From Candidatus Woesearchaeota archaeon (GTDB lineage: Archaea > Nanobdellota > Nanobdellia > Woesearchaeales > UBA10216), in assembly GCA_013331515.1 (NCBI GenBank), contig DUGG01000033.1, positions 3,365 through 19,912 of the forward strand: a stretch of 16,548 bases of DNA, read 5' to 3'. A model generated the notes under the pieces. That model searched no databases and was not told the DNA's origin. It was given only the letters and a program-made list of their open reading frames with translations. Of this stretch, positions 6,060 to 14,243 are shown piece by piece. Position 1 is the stretch's first letter, and each line of letters opens with the position of its first letter. The translations under genes and the position numbers were made by a program.

Positions 6060-9000
6060 TCCTCGCGACCGTTTCACTGTCAAACTTGCCATGCTCTGGC
6101 CTTGTTTCGGCAATTTCCAACTTGAAAGCCCCAACCTTCAGCTTGACATCGGCAGCGCTTTCGCTCACCGCATTTTTCAGCAGTTGCATCTGTTGGGGAA
6201 TCACGAGTGTGACAGCAATGGGTTGCTCCTTTGTCAATCCCATCTCCTTCCTTGCCTGCTGGACATGCCTCACGAGCTCCCTCGCGTATCCCTCAGCCTC
6301 CAGCTCTGCCGTCATGTCCGTGTCAACATAAACCTCCCCGCAGGTGGACTGCACAACGGCAAAGTTTGGCGGAATCTCAATCTCGGTTATGAGGTGTTCC
6401 CTGGTGATTGAAACCATCTGCCCGTCAATCTCAAGCCGGAAGCTTCCCTCTGCCTCGATGTGGTTCATTATCGCTGAAGTGCCGTGAATGGAAAGGTTGG
6501 CTATGATTTTGGGCGTGATGCTGCCAAAGACCGGGCCAAGCTTGCTGTAGTCAGCCTTGACTTTTTTTTTGGATTCCTTGAACTCGTCTGAAAGTGTCAG
6601 CTCCTTAACGTTGGCCTGGGACTTTATTATTGCCGCAAGCTTTCTGACTGCATTCTTGACCTTCTCGTCCTTTGTTACAATTGAAGCCCGTTTCAGCGGC
6701 CACCTGAGCCCTCGTTGAATCTTGTCCCTTGCCGAGAGGATTGCCTCCACTACGGCCCTGGCATGGGCCATTTCCCCTTCAAGCACTGCGTCAATCGCCT
6801 CTGGCTTTGGCCACTCGGAAAGGTGCACGCTTTCCGCCTTCTCCCTGGCAAGCAGCTGATAAATTTCCTCGCTTATGTAAGGCGCGAACGGCGCAAGCGC
6901 CTTTACTATCCTCAGGATGACATACCTCATGGTGTAATGAAGGGCATCGTCAGGGGACGATGCCCTTTCCCTGATAATCCTGATGTACCACCTTGAGAAG
7001 TCGTCAATGACGAAAGACTTCAGCGCCTGGACGCAGAAATGGTACTCATGCCTGCCAAGGGCTTCTTCAACTTCCACCAGGGCAGAATTCACCCGCGATA
7101 TGACCCACTTGTCCTCTGTTGCGTTCGGGAAGTCCCTGGCTGAAGGCGCCTTTGCCAGGACTTCCGATGCAAAGTAGCAGCTGTTCCACAGCACTATCAG
7201 GAACTGGCTAACGCCCTCGCTTACAAGGGCTGCGCTGAACCTTTTCGGCATCTCCGGGGACGTGGTGCAGAACTGTAGCCGGACAGCGTCAACCCCAACC
7301 TGCCCGAACATTTCCCACGGGTTGAGCACGTTGCCCTTGCTCTTGCTCATCTTCTCGCCACTCTCATCCACGACATGGCCAGCGCAGACAACACTCTTGT
7401 AAGCCAGGTTGTCGAAAAGCAAAGTGCCAAGCACGTGCAGGGTGTAGAACCACCCCCTTGTCTGGTCAATGGCCTCTGCTATGAAACCGTACGGGAAGTG
7501 TTTCTCAAGGAGTTCCCTGCTGCCCTTGGCAAAGGGGTAATGGAACTGCGCAAACGCGGCAGCTCCGGAGTCATACCAGCAGTCAATAACATAAGGCACC
7601 CTTGTCATTTCCCCCTTGCACTTCCCGCACTTGAGCTTCACGTCATCAATGAATGGCCTGTGGAGGTCAAGCTCGCCGTTTGGAATGCTGTCCGCTTTTT
7701 CCTTCAGCTCCTTGACGCTCCCTATTGCAGCTTCGCCCTTGCAGCTGCCGCACCTCCAAATCGGAAGCGGCGTGCCCCAGAACTTGTTCCTGCTTAAGGC
7801 CCAGTCCTTGACATTGGCAAGCCAGTCGCCAAAGCGGCCATGCTTTATGGTATCCGGGTGCCAGTCAATCTTCTCATTAAGCTCAAGAAGCCTGTCCTTG
7901 AACTTCCTCACGGCAATGAACCATGACTTCAGCGCATAATACAGCAACGGCGTGCTGCACCTCCAGCAGAAAGGATATGAGTGGGTGTAATTTGCCTTGC
8001 TGAAAAGCAGGCCGTCCTTCTCAAGCCGCTCGATTATCAGCTGGTCTGCATCCTTGACGGAAAGGCCGGCAAAATCCTCGGCGTCATTTGTGAACGTTCC
8101 ATTCTCAGCGACAGGCTGGACGAAAGCCAGGCCGTGCTGCTTGCAGTTCCCGTAATCCTCCTCGCCGAAAGCCGGGGCCTGGTGCACAATGCCAGTGCCT
8201 TCATCTGTGGTGACGAATGGCGCCGCCGTTACAACCCACGCCGGCTTGTCAAGCTTGCCGACAAAATAGTCAAACAATGGGACATACTCCTTTCCCTCAA
8301 GCCCTTCGCCAGCCATCTCCTCAATAATCACCGGGTTCTTGAAGTGCTTTGCAACCAGGTCCTTTGCCAGGATGAACTGCTTGCCTGGCCATTCAGAATC
8401 TTCCACAACAGCATAGGCAACGTCCGGATGTACAGCGAGCGCAACGTTCCCCGGCGTTGTCCAAGGGGTTGTTGTCCATGCAAGGAAATACCTGCCTGGA
8501 GCATCCTTGAGTTCGAACATCGTCGTTATAGCCGGCTCAGTGACATCATTGTACCCAAGGGCTACCTCATGGCTGCTCAGCGGGGTCTCGCACCTTGGGC
8601 AATAGGGAACAACTTTGAAGTCCTCATACAGCAGCCCTTTCATGTAAAGCTCCTTCAGGCTCCACCAAACGCTCTCAATGTAGCTGTTGTCAAGCGTGAC
8701 GTACGGCTCCTTCAGGTCAATCCAGTAAGCCATCTTGTCAGTTAGCTTATCCCACTCGCCGATGAAATTGAAAACGTCAGCCCTGCACAATGAGTTGAAC
8801 CTGCCAATGCCGAAATTCAAGACGTCCTTCTTCGACTTCAAGCCAAGCTTCTTCTCAACCTGGACCTCAACCGGCAGCCCGTGGCAGTCCCAGCCCGCCT
8901 TCCTCGGGACGGTAAAGCCCTTCATAAGCTTGTACCTGCACACAAGGTCCTTGATGGTCCTCATCTCAACATGATGCAATGCCGGAGGCGCGTTTGCGGT

Positions 9001-9144
9001 CGGAGGCCCTTCAAGGAAGCTGAAAAGCGGCTTTTTCTTGTCAAAAGAAATCGCCTTCTCAACTACGCCCTTATCCTTCCAAAGCTTTGCGGCATTCTCC
9101 TCAATGCGCTTGAAGTCATAAGTGCGGGGAAACTGGCTTGCCAT
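6019..9144 (-). CDS. ileS: Isoleucyl-tRNA synthetase
   Basis: The 1041-residue class I synthetase charges tRNA-Ile with isoleucine. PPTANAPPALHH (residues 47-58) holds the HIGH-type signature as ALHH, and GEKMSKSKGN (596-605) is the KMSKS loop. The CP1 editing domain is visible through WTTTPWTTPGN (223-233) and GTGIVHQAPAFGEEDY (316-331). Several CxxC pairs (near 182, 393 and 506) may bind zinc. The C-terminal part (from about 690) contains the anticodon-binding helical domain and an extension. The frame is open to 9198, but homology begins at MASQFPRTYDF and the ATG at 9144 lies 26 bp from a TATA box, so 9144 is chosen. It lies downstream of the tandem array on the same strand but has its own promoter. 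Confidence 0.97.
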   Translation of the reverse strand: MASQFPRTYDFKRIEENAAKLWKDKGVVEKAISFDKKKPLFSFLEGPPTANAPPALHHVEMRTIKDLVCRYKLMKGFTVPRKAGWDCHGLPVEVQVEKKLGLKSKKDVLNFGIGRFNSLCRADVFNFIGEWDKLTDKMAYWIDLKEPYVTLDNSYIESVWWSLKELYMKGLLYEDFKVVPYCPRCETPLSSHEVALGYNDVTEPAITTMFELKDAPGRYFLAWTTTPWTTPGNVALAVHPDVAYAVVEDSEWPGKQFILAKDLVAKHFKNPVIIEEMAGEGLEGKEYVPLFDYFVGKLDKPAWVVTAAPFVTTDEGTGIVHQAPAFGEEDYGNCKQHGLAFVQPVAENGTFTNDAEDFAGLSVKDADQLIIERLEKDGLLFSKANYTHSYPFCWRCSTPLLYYALKSWFIAVRKFKDRLLELNEKIDWHPDTIKHGRFGDWLANVKDWALSRNKFWGTPLPIWRCGSCKGEAAIGSVKELKEKADSIPNGELDLHRPFIDDVKLKCGKCKGEMTRVPYVIDCWYDSGAAAFAQFHYPFAKGSRELLEKHFPYGFIAEAIDQTRGWFYTLHVLGTLLFDNLAYKSVVCAGHVVDESGEKMSKSKGNVLNPWEMFGQVGVDAVRLQFCTTSPEMPKRFSAALVSEGVSQFLIVLWNSCYFASEVLAKAPSARDFPNATEDKWVISRVNSALVEVEEALGRHEYHFCVQALKSFVIDDFSRWYIRIIRERASSPDDALHYTMRYVILRIVKALAPFAPYISEEIYQLLAREKAESVHLSEWPKPEAIDAVLEGEMAHARAVVEAILSARDKIQRGLRWPLKRASIVTKDEKVKNAVRKLAAIIKSQANVKELTLSDEFKESKKKVKADYSKLGPVFGSITPKIIANLSIHGTSAIMNHIEAEGSFRLEIDGQMVSITREHLITEIEIPPNFAVVQSTCGEVYVDTDMTAELEAEGYARELVRHVQQARKEMGLTKEQPIAVTLVIPQQMQLLKNAVSESAADVKLKVGAFKLEIAETRPEHGKFDSETVARIKGQNVEIFLVKG

Positions 9145-9164
9145 GAAGTTGGCAACCGGAAAAT

Positions 9165-9175
9165 GGTATATATAG
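9165..9175 (-). promoter_or_regulatory. TATA box for ileS
   Basis: On the minus strand this reads CTATATATACC, centred about 26 bases before the ATG at 9144. It lies in the 59-bp gap after the last array gene, so ileS is probably transcribed as a leaderless mRNA independent of the array. Confidence 0.7.
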
Positions 9176-9203
9176 TTTTTGGAACAGGTTCGCCCCAAGG
9201 CGC

Positions 9204-10352
9204 TTACCGCTGTGCAAATTCCGCCCTGGCCTCCCCGGCAAGCCGCCTTACATCGGCTTCAAACCCTGCCCAGTCGTAAGCCGCAATCCTGTCAACCGGC
9301 TCAGCCATTGCACCCGCTCTTGGCGACAGCACTCCATCAAGCCACCTTACCTTGGCCCGCATCTGCCGCATGACGGGGGCAATTCCTTTGTTGCTTTTGC
9401 GATTGGCACGGCTATCCATGCTTCCTTCATGCATAAAACCAGGGGAGTATGTATTCCGTAAAATCCCAAGGTTCACGAACCTGGAAGGTTTGCCCGGGTT
9501 ATGCTCTTCAAAATGGACAGTTTCAATAGTCCCGCAGTTGACAAAGTCGCACGGTGAGGGAATCAACCATCCCTCAACCCTGCCAAAGTTGGCCACAAAG
9601 CACTTGCTTTTATCATCAGTTTCCTCAGAAAAGCTGCCGGTCATCCTGCCTGTGTTTATGTCAACCCCATCGCAGTAACCCCCCTGGCGCGACGGACCCG
9701 ATAAGCGCTCTAAGTCGTCCGTATGATTCAGGAACTTCTTCACTTCGTTCCCGCTGTATGTTCCTGGCTTGTTGCCAAGGTTTATCCTTACGCTGTTTGA
9801 TGACCAGTCCCCGAAATTGGATGCAAAACCAAGGTTCGCCTGCACGCCGCCTTTGGCATAACTGGCAAAAGAATCAACCATGCCATAGCTTATCAGCACT
9901 CCTCCTTCAGCAAGCACGCCAAGCTCGTGCACTGATGAACCTTTTCTTGCCACCAGCACCTTTCCGGGCGCCAGCTTGTAGCCAAGAAAGGAATACTCCC
10001 TGAAAACACCAGCCAGCGCCCGCAGTTCGGTGGTATTAAGCGCCGCAGAGAGGAAAATTCCCAAAACCGGATTATGCTCAGTTTCCAAAGCCGCGATTGC
10101 CTGCTCAAGACCATCGGGGGCAAGATTGGCAAACGTGCCGGCATGAGGCCTGAGCAGCTTCACCGCCGCATCATAAGACGCATCAATTCCTGTACCCCTG
10201 TCGGCAATCGCCTCCCCGTCAACAACCTGCGACCATAAAGCATAAGCAGACAAAAAAATGTCAACAGACGAAGCATCAACCTTCGGAACACTTCTCACAT
10301 CCCCAGGGTCCATCGGCCCGTAGCGGCTCAAGGCCGTCTTCCCAGGCATCAT
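9204..10352 (-). CDS. Tandem array protein 7 (RYGxM / glycine-repeat solenoid family)
   Basis: This 382-residue protein is the last and longest array member, of no known family. It has RYGPM (residues 10-14), the helical SAYALWSQVV (35-44), GIFLSAALNTTEL (98-110) and LGYKLAPGKVLVARKGS (123-139). Solenoid coils of 18-19 residues run from about 140 to 193, with GGVLISYG and KGGVQANLG as clear units. A second set of NxG coils (about 252-300) has FVANFGRVEG, FVNCGTIETV and FVNLGILRN, separated by variable loops. The C-terminal AAYDWAGFEADV begins near residue 357. The start ATG overlaps the stop of the gene upstream (ATGA). No signal peptide or membrane helix is seen. A right-handed beta-helix like the GXGXG domain of glutamate synthase or FwdC is inferred, not shown. 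Function is unknown. Confidence 0.8.
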   Translation of the reverse strand: MMPGKTALSRYGPMDPGDVRSVPKVDASSVDIFLSAYALWSQVVDGEAIADRGTGIDASYDAAVKLLRPHAGTFANLAPDGLEQAIAALETEHNPVLGIFLSAALNTTELRALAGVFREYSFLGYKLAPGKVLVARKGSSVHELGVLAEGGVLISYGMVDSFASYAKGGVQANLGFASNFGDWSSNSVRINLGNKPGTYSGNEVKKFLNHTDDLERLSGPSRQGGYCDGVDINTGRMTGSFSEETDDKSKCFVANFGRVEGWLIPSPCDFVNCGTIETVHFEEHNPGKPSRFVNLGILRNTYSPGFMHEGSMDSRANRKSNKGIAPVMRQMRAKVRWLDGVLSPRAGAMAEPVDRIAAYDWAGFEADVRRLAGEARAEFAQR

Positions 10353-11362
10353 TCACTCACCACCGCTTCAATCTGCTTTCCAACAGCAAGTACCTGCTTC
10401 TCCATCCCCTTCCAGTCGCGCCCGTTAACAGCATCCAACAAGCCGGCAGGGCTGGCCCTGAACCGCTCAAATACCGGGTAGTTGTCAACAAGCCCTTCAA
10501 GCTTTTCGACAAGGGCAAGAACGCGCTCGCTTGCATGGCCTGTGACTGGAACAGACTCCAGACCTGGAGTCCCTTTGAAAACCGCATCTCCTGAAATCAT
10601 CACACCCCCGGTTGCCGGGGACACATACTGAACTCCGTTGATTGCGTTCGGGTAAAAGCAGACACCTCCAGTCATTCCAATGCCAATATTTGAAGGTTTT
10701 CCTCCTATTTTAACCGCAACACCTCCTCGCATAACTGTCCCCACTGAATTGCCAGTTCCAACGGTAACAAAAACCATGCCATCCGGTTGCATAACCGGCA
10801 TGGTGATGCTCCCGCCAAAGTCAAGGAAGGTTCCTGAACCTGCTGCCAATATAAATACCGCAACCATTTTGTAATTTACGCAAAGCCCGCCTCGTGAATT
10901 TCCAAGTTCAATAGCATCGCCATAGTTGAATATGTTTCCTTCGCTTTCGCTCCTGAAGCCAAGCGCTCCAACTATAGAGCCCGGAAGCATCACCAGATTC
11001 TTGCCTTTTGCAAGCCGATAGCCAATGCCTCCCAAGCCTTTATTGTCTGCCAGAACCTTCAACGGGCTGAGGTTGAAAGCAGCCGTGGCAAAAACCCCGG
11101 CCATGCCATGCTCCGCATTTGCGCCTCCAAACAGCTCGTCAAACATCTCCTGGGTGACGCCCTCCAGCGCTTTCCGGTAAGGCGCCAGCAGTTTAACAGC
11201 TGCCCGATAAGCCGAATCGGCATTTGAAGTGCCAACCTGCTTCCACACCGAATAAACGGCAGAAAGGACGTCAAAAACATTCTCACTCATAATGGGGCGC
11301 CTTTCTTCGCCAACTGGCTCCATGCCGCCATAGCGGTGCAGTGCCGCTTCAACCACGCCCAT
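10349..11362 (-). CDS. Tandem array protein 6 (RYGxM / glycine-repeat solenoid family)
   Basis: The 337-residue paralog carries RYGGM (residues 10-14), YSVWKQV (37-43), GVFATAAFNLSPL (89-101) and GIGYRLAKGKNLVMLPGS (112-129). It has the longest regular run of coils in the array, about 130-260. SRGGLCVNYK, MRGGVAVKIGG, MTGGVCFYPN and ATGGVMISGD appear about every 18-20 residues. The C-terminal helix has GRDWKGMEKQV (314-324). The ORF opens at a GTG at 11365, but the ATG at 11362 is preferred; it overlaps the upstream gene by 14 nt. Its first 9 residues equal those of protein 4 apart from the residue before RYG. Its 3' end is about 91% identical to the fragment at the window's right edge, pointing to recent exchange within the array. 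Function is unknown. Confidence 0.8.
   Translation of the reverse strand: MGVVEAALHRYGGMEPVGEERRPIMSENVFDVLSAVYSVWKQVGTSNADSAYRAAVKLLAPYRKALEGVTQEMFDELFGGANAEHGMAGVFATAAFNLSPLKVLADNKGLGGIGYRLAKGKNLVMLPGSIVGALGFRSESEGNIFNYGDAIELGNSRGGLCVNYKMVAVFILAAGSGTFLDFGGSITMPVMQPDGMVFVTVGTGNSVGTVMRGGVAVKIGGKPSNIGIGMTGGVCFYPNAINGVQYVSPATGGVMISGDAVFKGTPGLESVPVTGHASERVLALVEKLEGLVDNYPVFERFRASPAGLLDAVNGRDWKGMEKQVLAVGKQIEAVVSE
10394..10470. repeat. Array repeat B, copy 1 (C-terminal coding segment)
   Basis: This 77-bp segment matches 16472-16548 with about 7 differences by eye (about 91%). Both copies encode the ERFRASP...NGRDWKG region near the C-terminus of an array protein. The second copy runs into the window edge, so the true repeat may be longer. 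Confidence 0.75.
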
Positions 11363-11467
11363 CACCGTTCATTGTAGCGCGCAGCCGTACCTCCAGCCCC
11401 TTCCAATCGTAAGCATTAACCATCGCAAGTGCTTTCGCTGGCCTGTCACGCATGCCAGCAACAGCTT
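11337..11467. repeat. Array repeat A, copy 1 (spans the protein 5/6 junction)
   Basis: This 131-bp segment matches 13176-13306 with 5 differences by eye (about 96%), a much higher identity than the flanking paralog sequence. It covers the C-terminal MVNAYDWK...NGDGRG coding region of protein 5, the 14-nt overlap, and the first codons of protein 6. Confidence 0.85.
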
Positions 11468-12287
11468 TAAGGGTTCTCACGCCCTCAAGAAGCTTCCGAA
11501 TTTCTCTATCCTTCTGAAGCTTCCAGAAGTAGTTTGCAATCAGTGAACTATCTGGATGAAAGGAAACGTGACCTTCGTCGAACTTAAACACCTGTTTCGT
11601 ATCGTATCCGAAGAATCTTGCTGCGTCATAATTAAGCAATACCACCTCCTCAGTCAAACTGCCAAACGAACCAACAGGAGAGTAGCTTACCAGAAAGCAA
11701 CCTTTTGCCCTGATACCAAAGGCGGTTGAATTATTGCAGTTTATTTTTATTCCACCAGTGGACAAATTCGCAAACCCGCTGGTATCTCCCCAACTTACCT
11801 GAAAACCACTTCGTGAACCATCGGCAAACATCACGGCGTCACCCAGAAGGGCTATGTCACCAGCAGCTTCTTCACCAACGAATACCAGGCGATTTTTATT
11901 GTTCACTATAAGCTGCTTTCCCTCCGCAAGCCGATAGCCAATCCCTTCATGGCCAGTGTCAACAAGCTTGGCAAGCCCGCTCAGGTTAAAAGCAGCAGAT
12001 ATGAAGACGCCCATTTCCCGCAGATATTCACTCTCCTGCGCAGAAGCCAGTTTGCTGGAAAAAATGTCAAACGTTCCCTGAGTAACAGACTCCAAAGAGA
12101 TTCTATGCGGAGCAAGAAGCCTCACAGCTTCCAAGTAATTCAATCCTGGCGCCGTGTAGGGTGGTATAACCTGTTTCAAAAGAGTGTACGCGCTCAATAA
12201 AATGTCAACAGGGGAAGAGCCAACCCTTGGAACATGCATCTCCCCTAACTTGTCCATTTGGCCGTATCGGCTTAAAGTGAGCGTCAT
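11349..12287 (-). CDS. Tandem array protein 5 (RYGxM / glycine-repeat solenoid family)
   Basis: The 312-residue paralog carries RYGQM (residues 7-11), LSAYTLLKQV (31-40), GVFISAAFNLSGL (93-105) and TGHEGIGYRLAEGKQLIV (111-128). Regular coils of about 18 residues span about 133-222: AAGDIALLGD, SRSGFQVSWGD, STGGIKINCN, RAKGCFLVSYS and TEEVVLLNYD end successive turns. The C-terminal NAYDWKGLEVRL starts near 291. It is closest to protein 3: both share DTGHEGIGY, the AAGDxALLGDA coil and an almost identical C-terminus. The start ATG overlaps the upstream stop (ATGA). Its last 14 bases overlap protein 6. No signal peptide or membrane segment is present. Function is unknown. Confidence 0.8.
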   Translation of the reverse strand: MTLTLSRYGQMDKLGEMHVPRVGSSPVDILLSAYTLLKQVIPPYTAPGLNYLEAVRLLAPHRISLESVTQGTFDIFSSKLASAQESEYLREMGVFISAAFNLSGLAKLVDTGHEGIGYRLAEGKQLIVNNKNRLVFVGEEAAGDIALLGDAVMFADGSRSGFQVSWGDTSGFANLSTGGIKINCNNSTAFGIRAKGCFLVSYSPVGSFGSLTEEVVLLNYDAARFFGYDTKQVFKFDEGHVSFHPDSSLIANYFWKLQKDREIRKLLEGVRTLKAVAGMRDRPAKALAMVNAYDWKGLEVRLRATMNGDGRG

Positions 12288-13201
12288 TTTCCCTTATACC
12301 CCGCAACCGCGTCATCCATCTCCTTCAGGATGCCCCGCAACTGCACATCAATGCCTCGCCAGTAAGCGGGAGGATGCACCGACAAGTCAACACCATCTGA
12401 AGCAGGAAGCCATGAAAGCTGACGGGCAATCTCTAAAGCCTGCCTGGACAGGCTGCTGAACGGCTCGATTTCATTAAAGGATGCCCTGCCAAACAGTTCA
12501 CTGTAATGGAAAGCAATATCAGGCGCTTCATCAAGGTTCATAATCAACTCAAGGCCGCTCATTCGGAGTCTTCTGATACCAGCATTCAGAGAATGACCCG
12601 TCCTAAAAGTTATAGACGTGGTGTTTTCCGAACCCAGGCAAAAAAGAGTCACCCGCCCGCAGTTTATCTGAGTGCCTCCCAGTGCGTTCTCTGCCATCAT
12701 ATATGTGTCTGAATAGTTTAAGATGATTCCATGTGAATACAGCCCCGAACAGACGACGTCTGAGCCAGACTGGACTTCGAGAAGCTTTCCTTCCTCCAGT
12801 CGATACCCAAGATATTCTATCTTATCAAAAATCCCTGCCATGGCTTCCAAACCAGTGTGGTTAAGGACTGCTGAAAGAAAAAGTCCAGATAAAGAATACG
12901 GCTTCCATTGCAACTGGGATGACGTCCGGATAAGCGGAAGAATTGCACGCCTGCTTATCCCATCAAATTCCTCTGCGCTCATCCCTGAAAATAAACAGGC
13001 ATAAGGGGAAACCAGTTTCACAGCTTCCTGGTAAGCAGTCTCAATGCTATCGTAGCTGATACCATTGGGAAAAAAACCACGCCACACTGCAAATGCGCTG
13101 GCAAGCACGTCAGCAAGATTCTCCTTCACTACAGGAACCCTCTTCTCCTCGCCCGGCCCCAGGCTGCCATACCTTTGCAGTGCCGCTTCAACCACGCCCA
13201 T
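12284..13201 (-). CDS. Tandem array protein 4 (RYGxM / glycine-repeat solenoid family, divergent)
   Basis: The 305-residue protein is one of the more divergent members. The N-terminal motif is RYGSL (residues 10-14). SAFAVWRGF (35-43) replaces SAYxxWxQV, and GLFLSAVLNHTGL (106-118) and LGYRLEEGKLLEVQSGS (131-147) follow. Coils are fewer and less regular (about 148-222), with SHGIILNYSD and ALGGTQINCG the clearest. In the C-terminal motif YDW is replaced by AYWRGIDVQL (279-288). The ORF opens at a GTG at 13204, but the ATG at 13201 is preferred; it overlaps protein 3 by 14 nt. Its start region is nearly identical to that of protein 6 because of repeat A. Function is unknown. Confidence 0.78.
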   Translation of the reverse strand: MGVVEAALQRYGSLGPGEEKRVPVVKENLADVLASAFAVWRGFFPNGISYDSIETAYQEAVKLVSPYACLFSGMSAEEFDGISRRAILPLIRTSSQLQWKPYSLSGLFLSAVLNHTGLEAMAGIFDKIEYLGYRLEEGKLLEVQSGSDVVCSGLYSHGIILNYSDTYMMAENALGGTQINCGRVTLFCLGSENTTSITFRTGHSLNAGIRRLRMSGLELIMNLDEAPDIAFHYSELFGRASFNEIEPFSSLSRQALEIARQLSWLPASDGVDLSVHPPAYWRGIDVQLRGILKEMDDAVAGYKGK

Positions 13202-13306
13202 CACCGTTCATTGTAGCGCGCAGCCGTACCTCCAGCCTCTTCCAATCGTAAGCATTAACCATCGCAAGCGCTTCCTCCGGCCTGTCACGCATGCCAGCAA
13301 CAGCTT
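13176..13306. repeat. Array repeat A, copy 2 (spans the protein 3/4 junction)
   Basis: This segment pairs with 11337-11467 at an offset of 1839 bp, which is about two array genes. It covers the C-terminal coding end of protein 3, the 14-nt overlap and the start of protein 4. Confidence 0.85.
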
Positions 13307-14243
13307 CAAAGCCCTGGACGTCGGAAAGAAGACTACTGACAGCCCGGTACTTTGGCAGCAATTTTGACACAAAATCGCGGAATGCCTCCACAGCTGGCAT
13401 ACCATTCCCAAAAGTCGTAATATTATCCCAAAATGTTGTAAAAGGACGCCAATGTCTTTTAACTTTGCCAAGGTTGACAAAATTTTCATAACCGTTCATT
13501 CCTTTCGGTGAAGGAGATTCCACTGTTCCTATGATTCCATTGCTTATGAGAACAGAACTGTATGGAAGAGTTAACCGCCAAACAGTATCGATACGGCCAA
13601 GGTTTATAGTTGTTACTCTATTGAAATTCAAATCGATTGATTCAGCTTCTCCGACATTCATGAATATGCAATTAGCTGCCCTTATTCTCATTGTCCAGCC
13701 GAAGTTTGCTTTGATCCCTCCCTGGGATCCTTCACCAAAGAATAATGTTTTGCCCCAACTGATTTGCACGCCCCCAAAAGAGTATTCAGCAAACCTTTCA
13801 GCATCTCCCAGAAGGGCCATGTCGCCAGCAGCATAATCTCCAACACGTTTCAACCTCACCTTGTTGTCCACTACCAGGGTCTTCCCTTGCGAAAGCCCGT
13901 AGCCAATCCCTTCATGGCCTGTATCAGTCAACACAGCCAGCCCGCTCAAGTTGAAAGCAGCGGTAACGAAAACGCCATCCGGCTGCTCGCTACCCGGCGT
14001 GGCCATCACGCTATACAACGCATCAAAATCTCTCTTAGTCGCTCCAGCCAGTTCCCAGGCATAAGGCCCCAGCAGCCGCAACGCTTCCCGATAGCCCAAT
14101 TCCAGCTCATCGGCTTGAGCCACCTGCTTCCAAGCCTCATACGCGCTCACAACAGTCTCGGCAAGGTCAACGCGCACTTCAGGAGCGCGCCTTTCACCAG
14201 CGGGAGGCATTTCGCCATACCTGCCTGTTAGCGCTTGCATCAT
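13188..14243 (-). CDS. Tandem array protein 3 (RYGxM / glycine-repeat solenoid family)
   Basis: The 351-residue paralog carries RYGEM (residues 8-12), SAYEAWKQV (33-41), GVFVTAAFNLSGL (90-102) and TGHEGIGYGLSQGKTLVV (108-125). Solenoid turns of about 18 residues run from about 130 to 260. The first ones are of the GG type (YSFGGVQISWG, SQGGIKANFG). The later ones are of an NxG type (FMNVGEAESIDL, TINLGRIDTVW, LISNGIIGTV, FVNLGKVK). Protein 7 has the same switch from GG to NxG turns. The C-terminus has NAYDWKRLEVRL (330-341). The start ATG overlaps the stop of protein 2 (ATGA), with a GGTGAAGGA purine stretch just upstream. Function is unknown. Confidence 0.8.
   Translation of the reverse strand: MMQALTGRYGEMPPAGERRAPEVRVDLAETVVSAYEAWKQVAQADELELGYREALRLLGPYAWELAGATKRDFDALYSVMATPGSEQPDGVFVTAAFNLSGLAVLTDTGHEGIGYGLSQGKTLVVDNKVRLKRVGDYAAGDMALLGDAERFAEYSFGGVQISWGKTLFFGEGSQGGIKANFGWTMRIRAANCIFMNVGEAESIDLNFNRVTTINLGRIDTVWRLTLPYSSVLISNGIIGTVESPSPKGMNGYENFVNLGKVKRHWRPFTTFWDNITTFGNGMPAVEAFRDFVSKLLPKYRAVSSLLSDVQGFEAVAGMRDRPEEALAMVNAYDWKRLEVRLRATMNGDGRG

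Noticed and set aside
7981..8745. 254-codon plus-strand ORF inside ileS
   Set aside because: It lies wholly opposite conserved IleRS editing-domain sequence and shows no domain features; a shadow frame.
9145..9198. 18-residue N-terminal extension of ileS
   Set aside because: It would be translated across the TATA box, and homology begins at the internal methionine at 9144.
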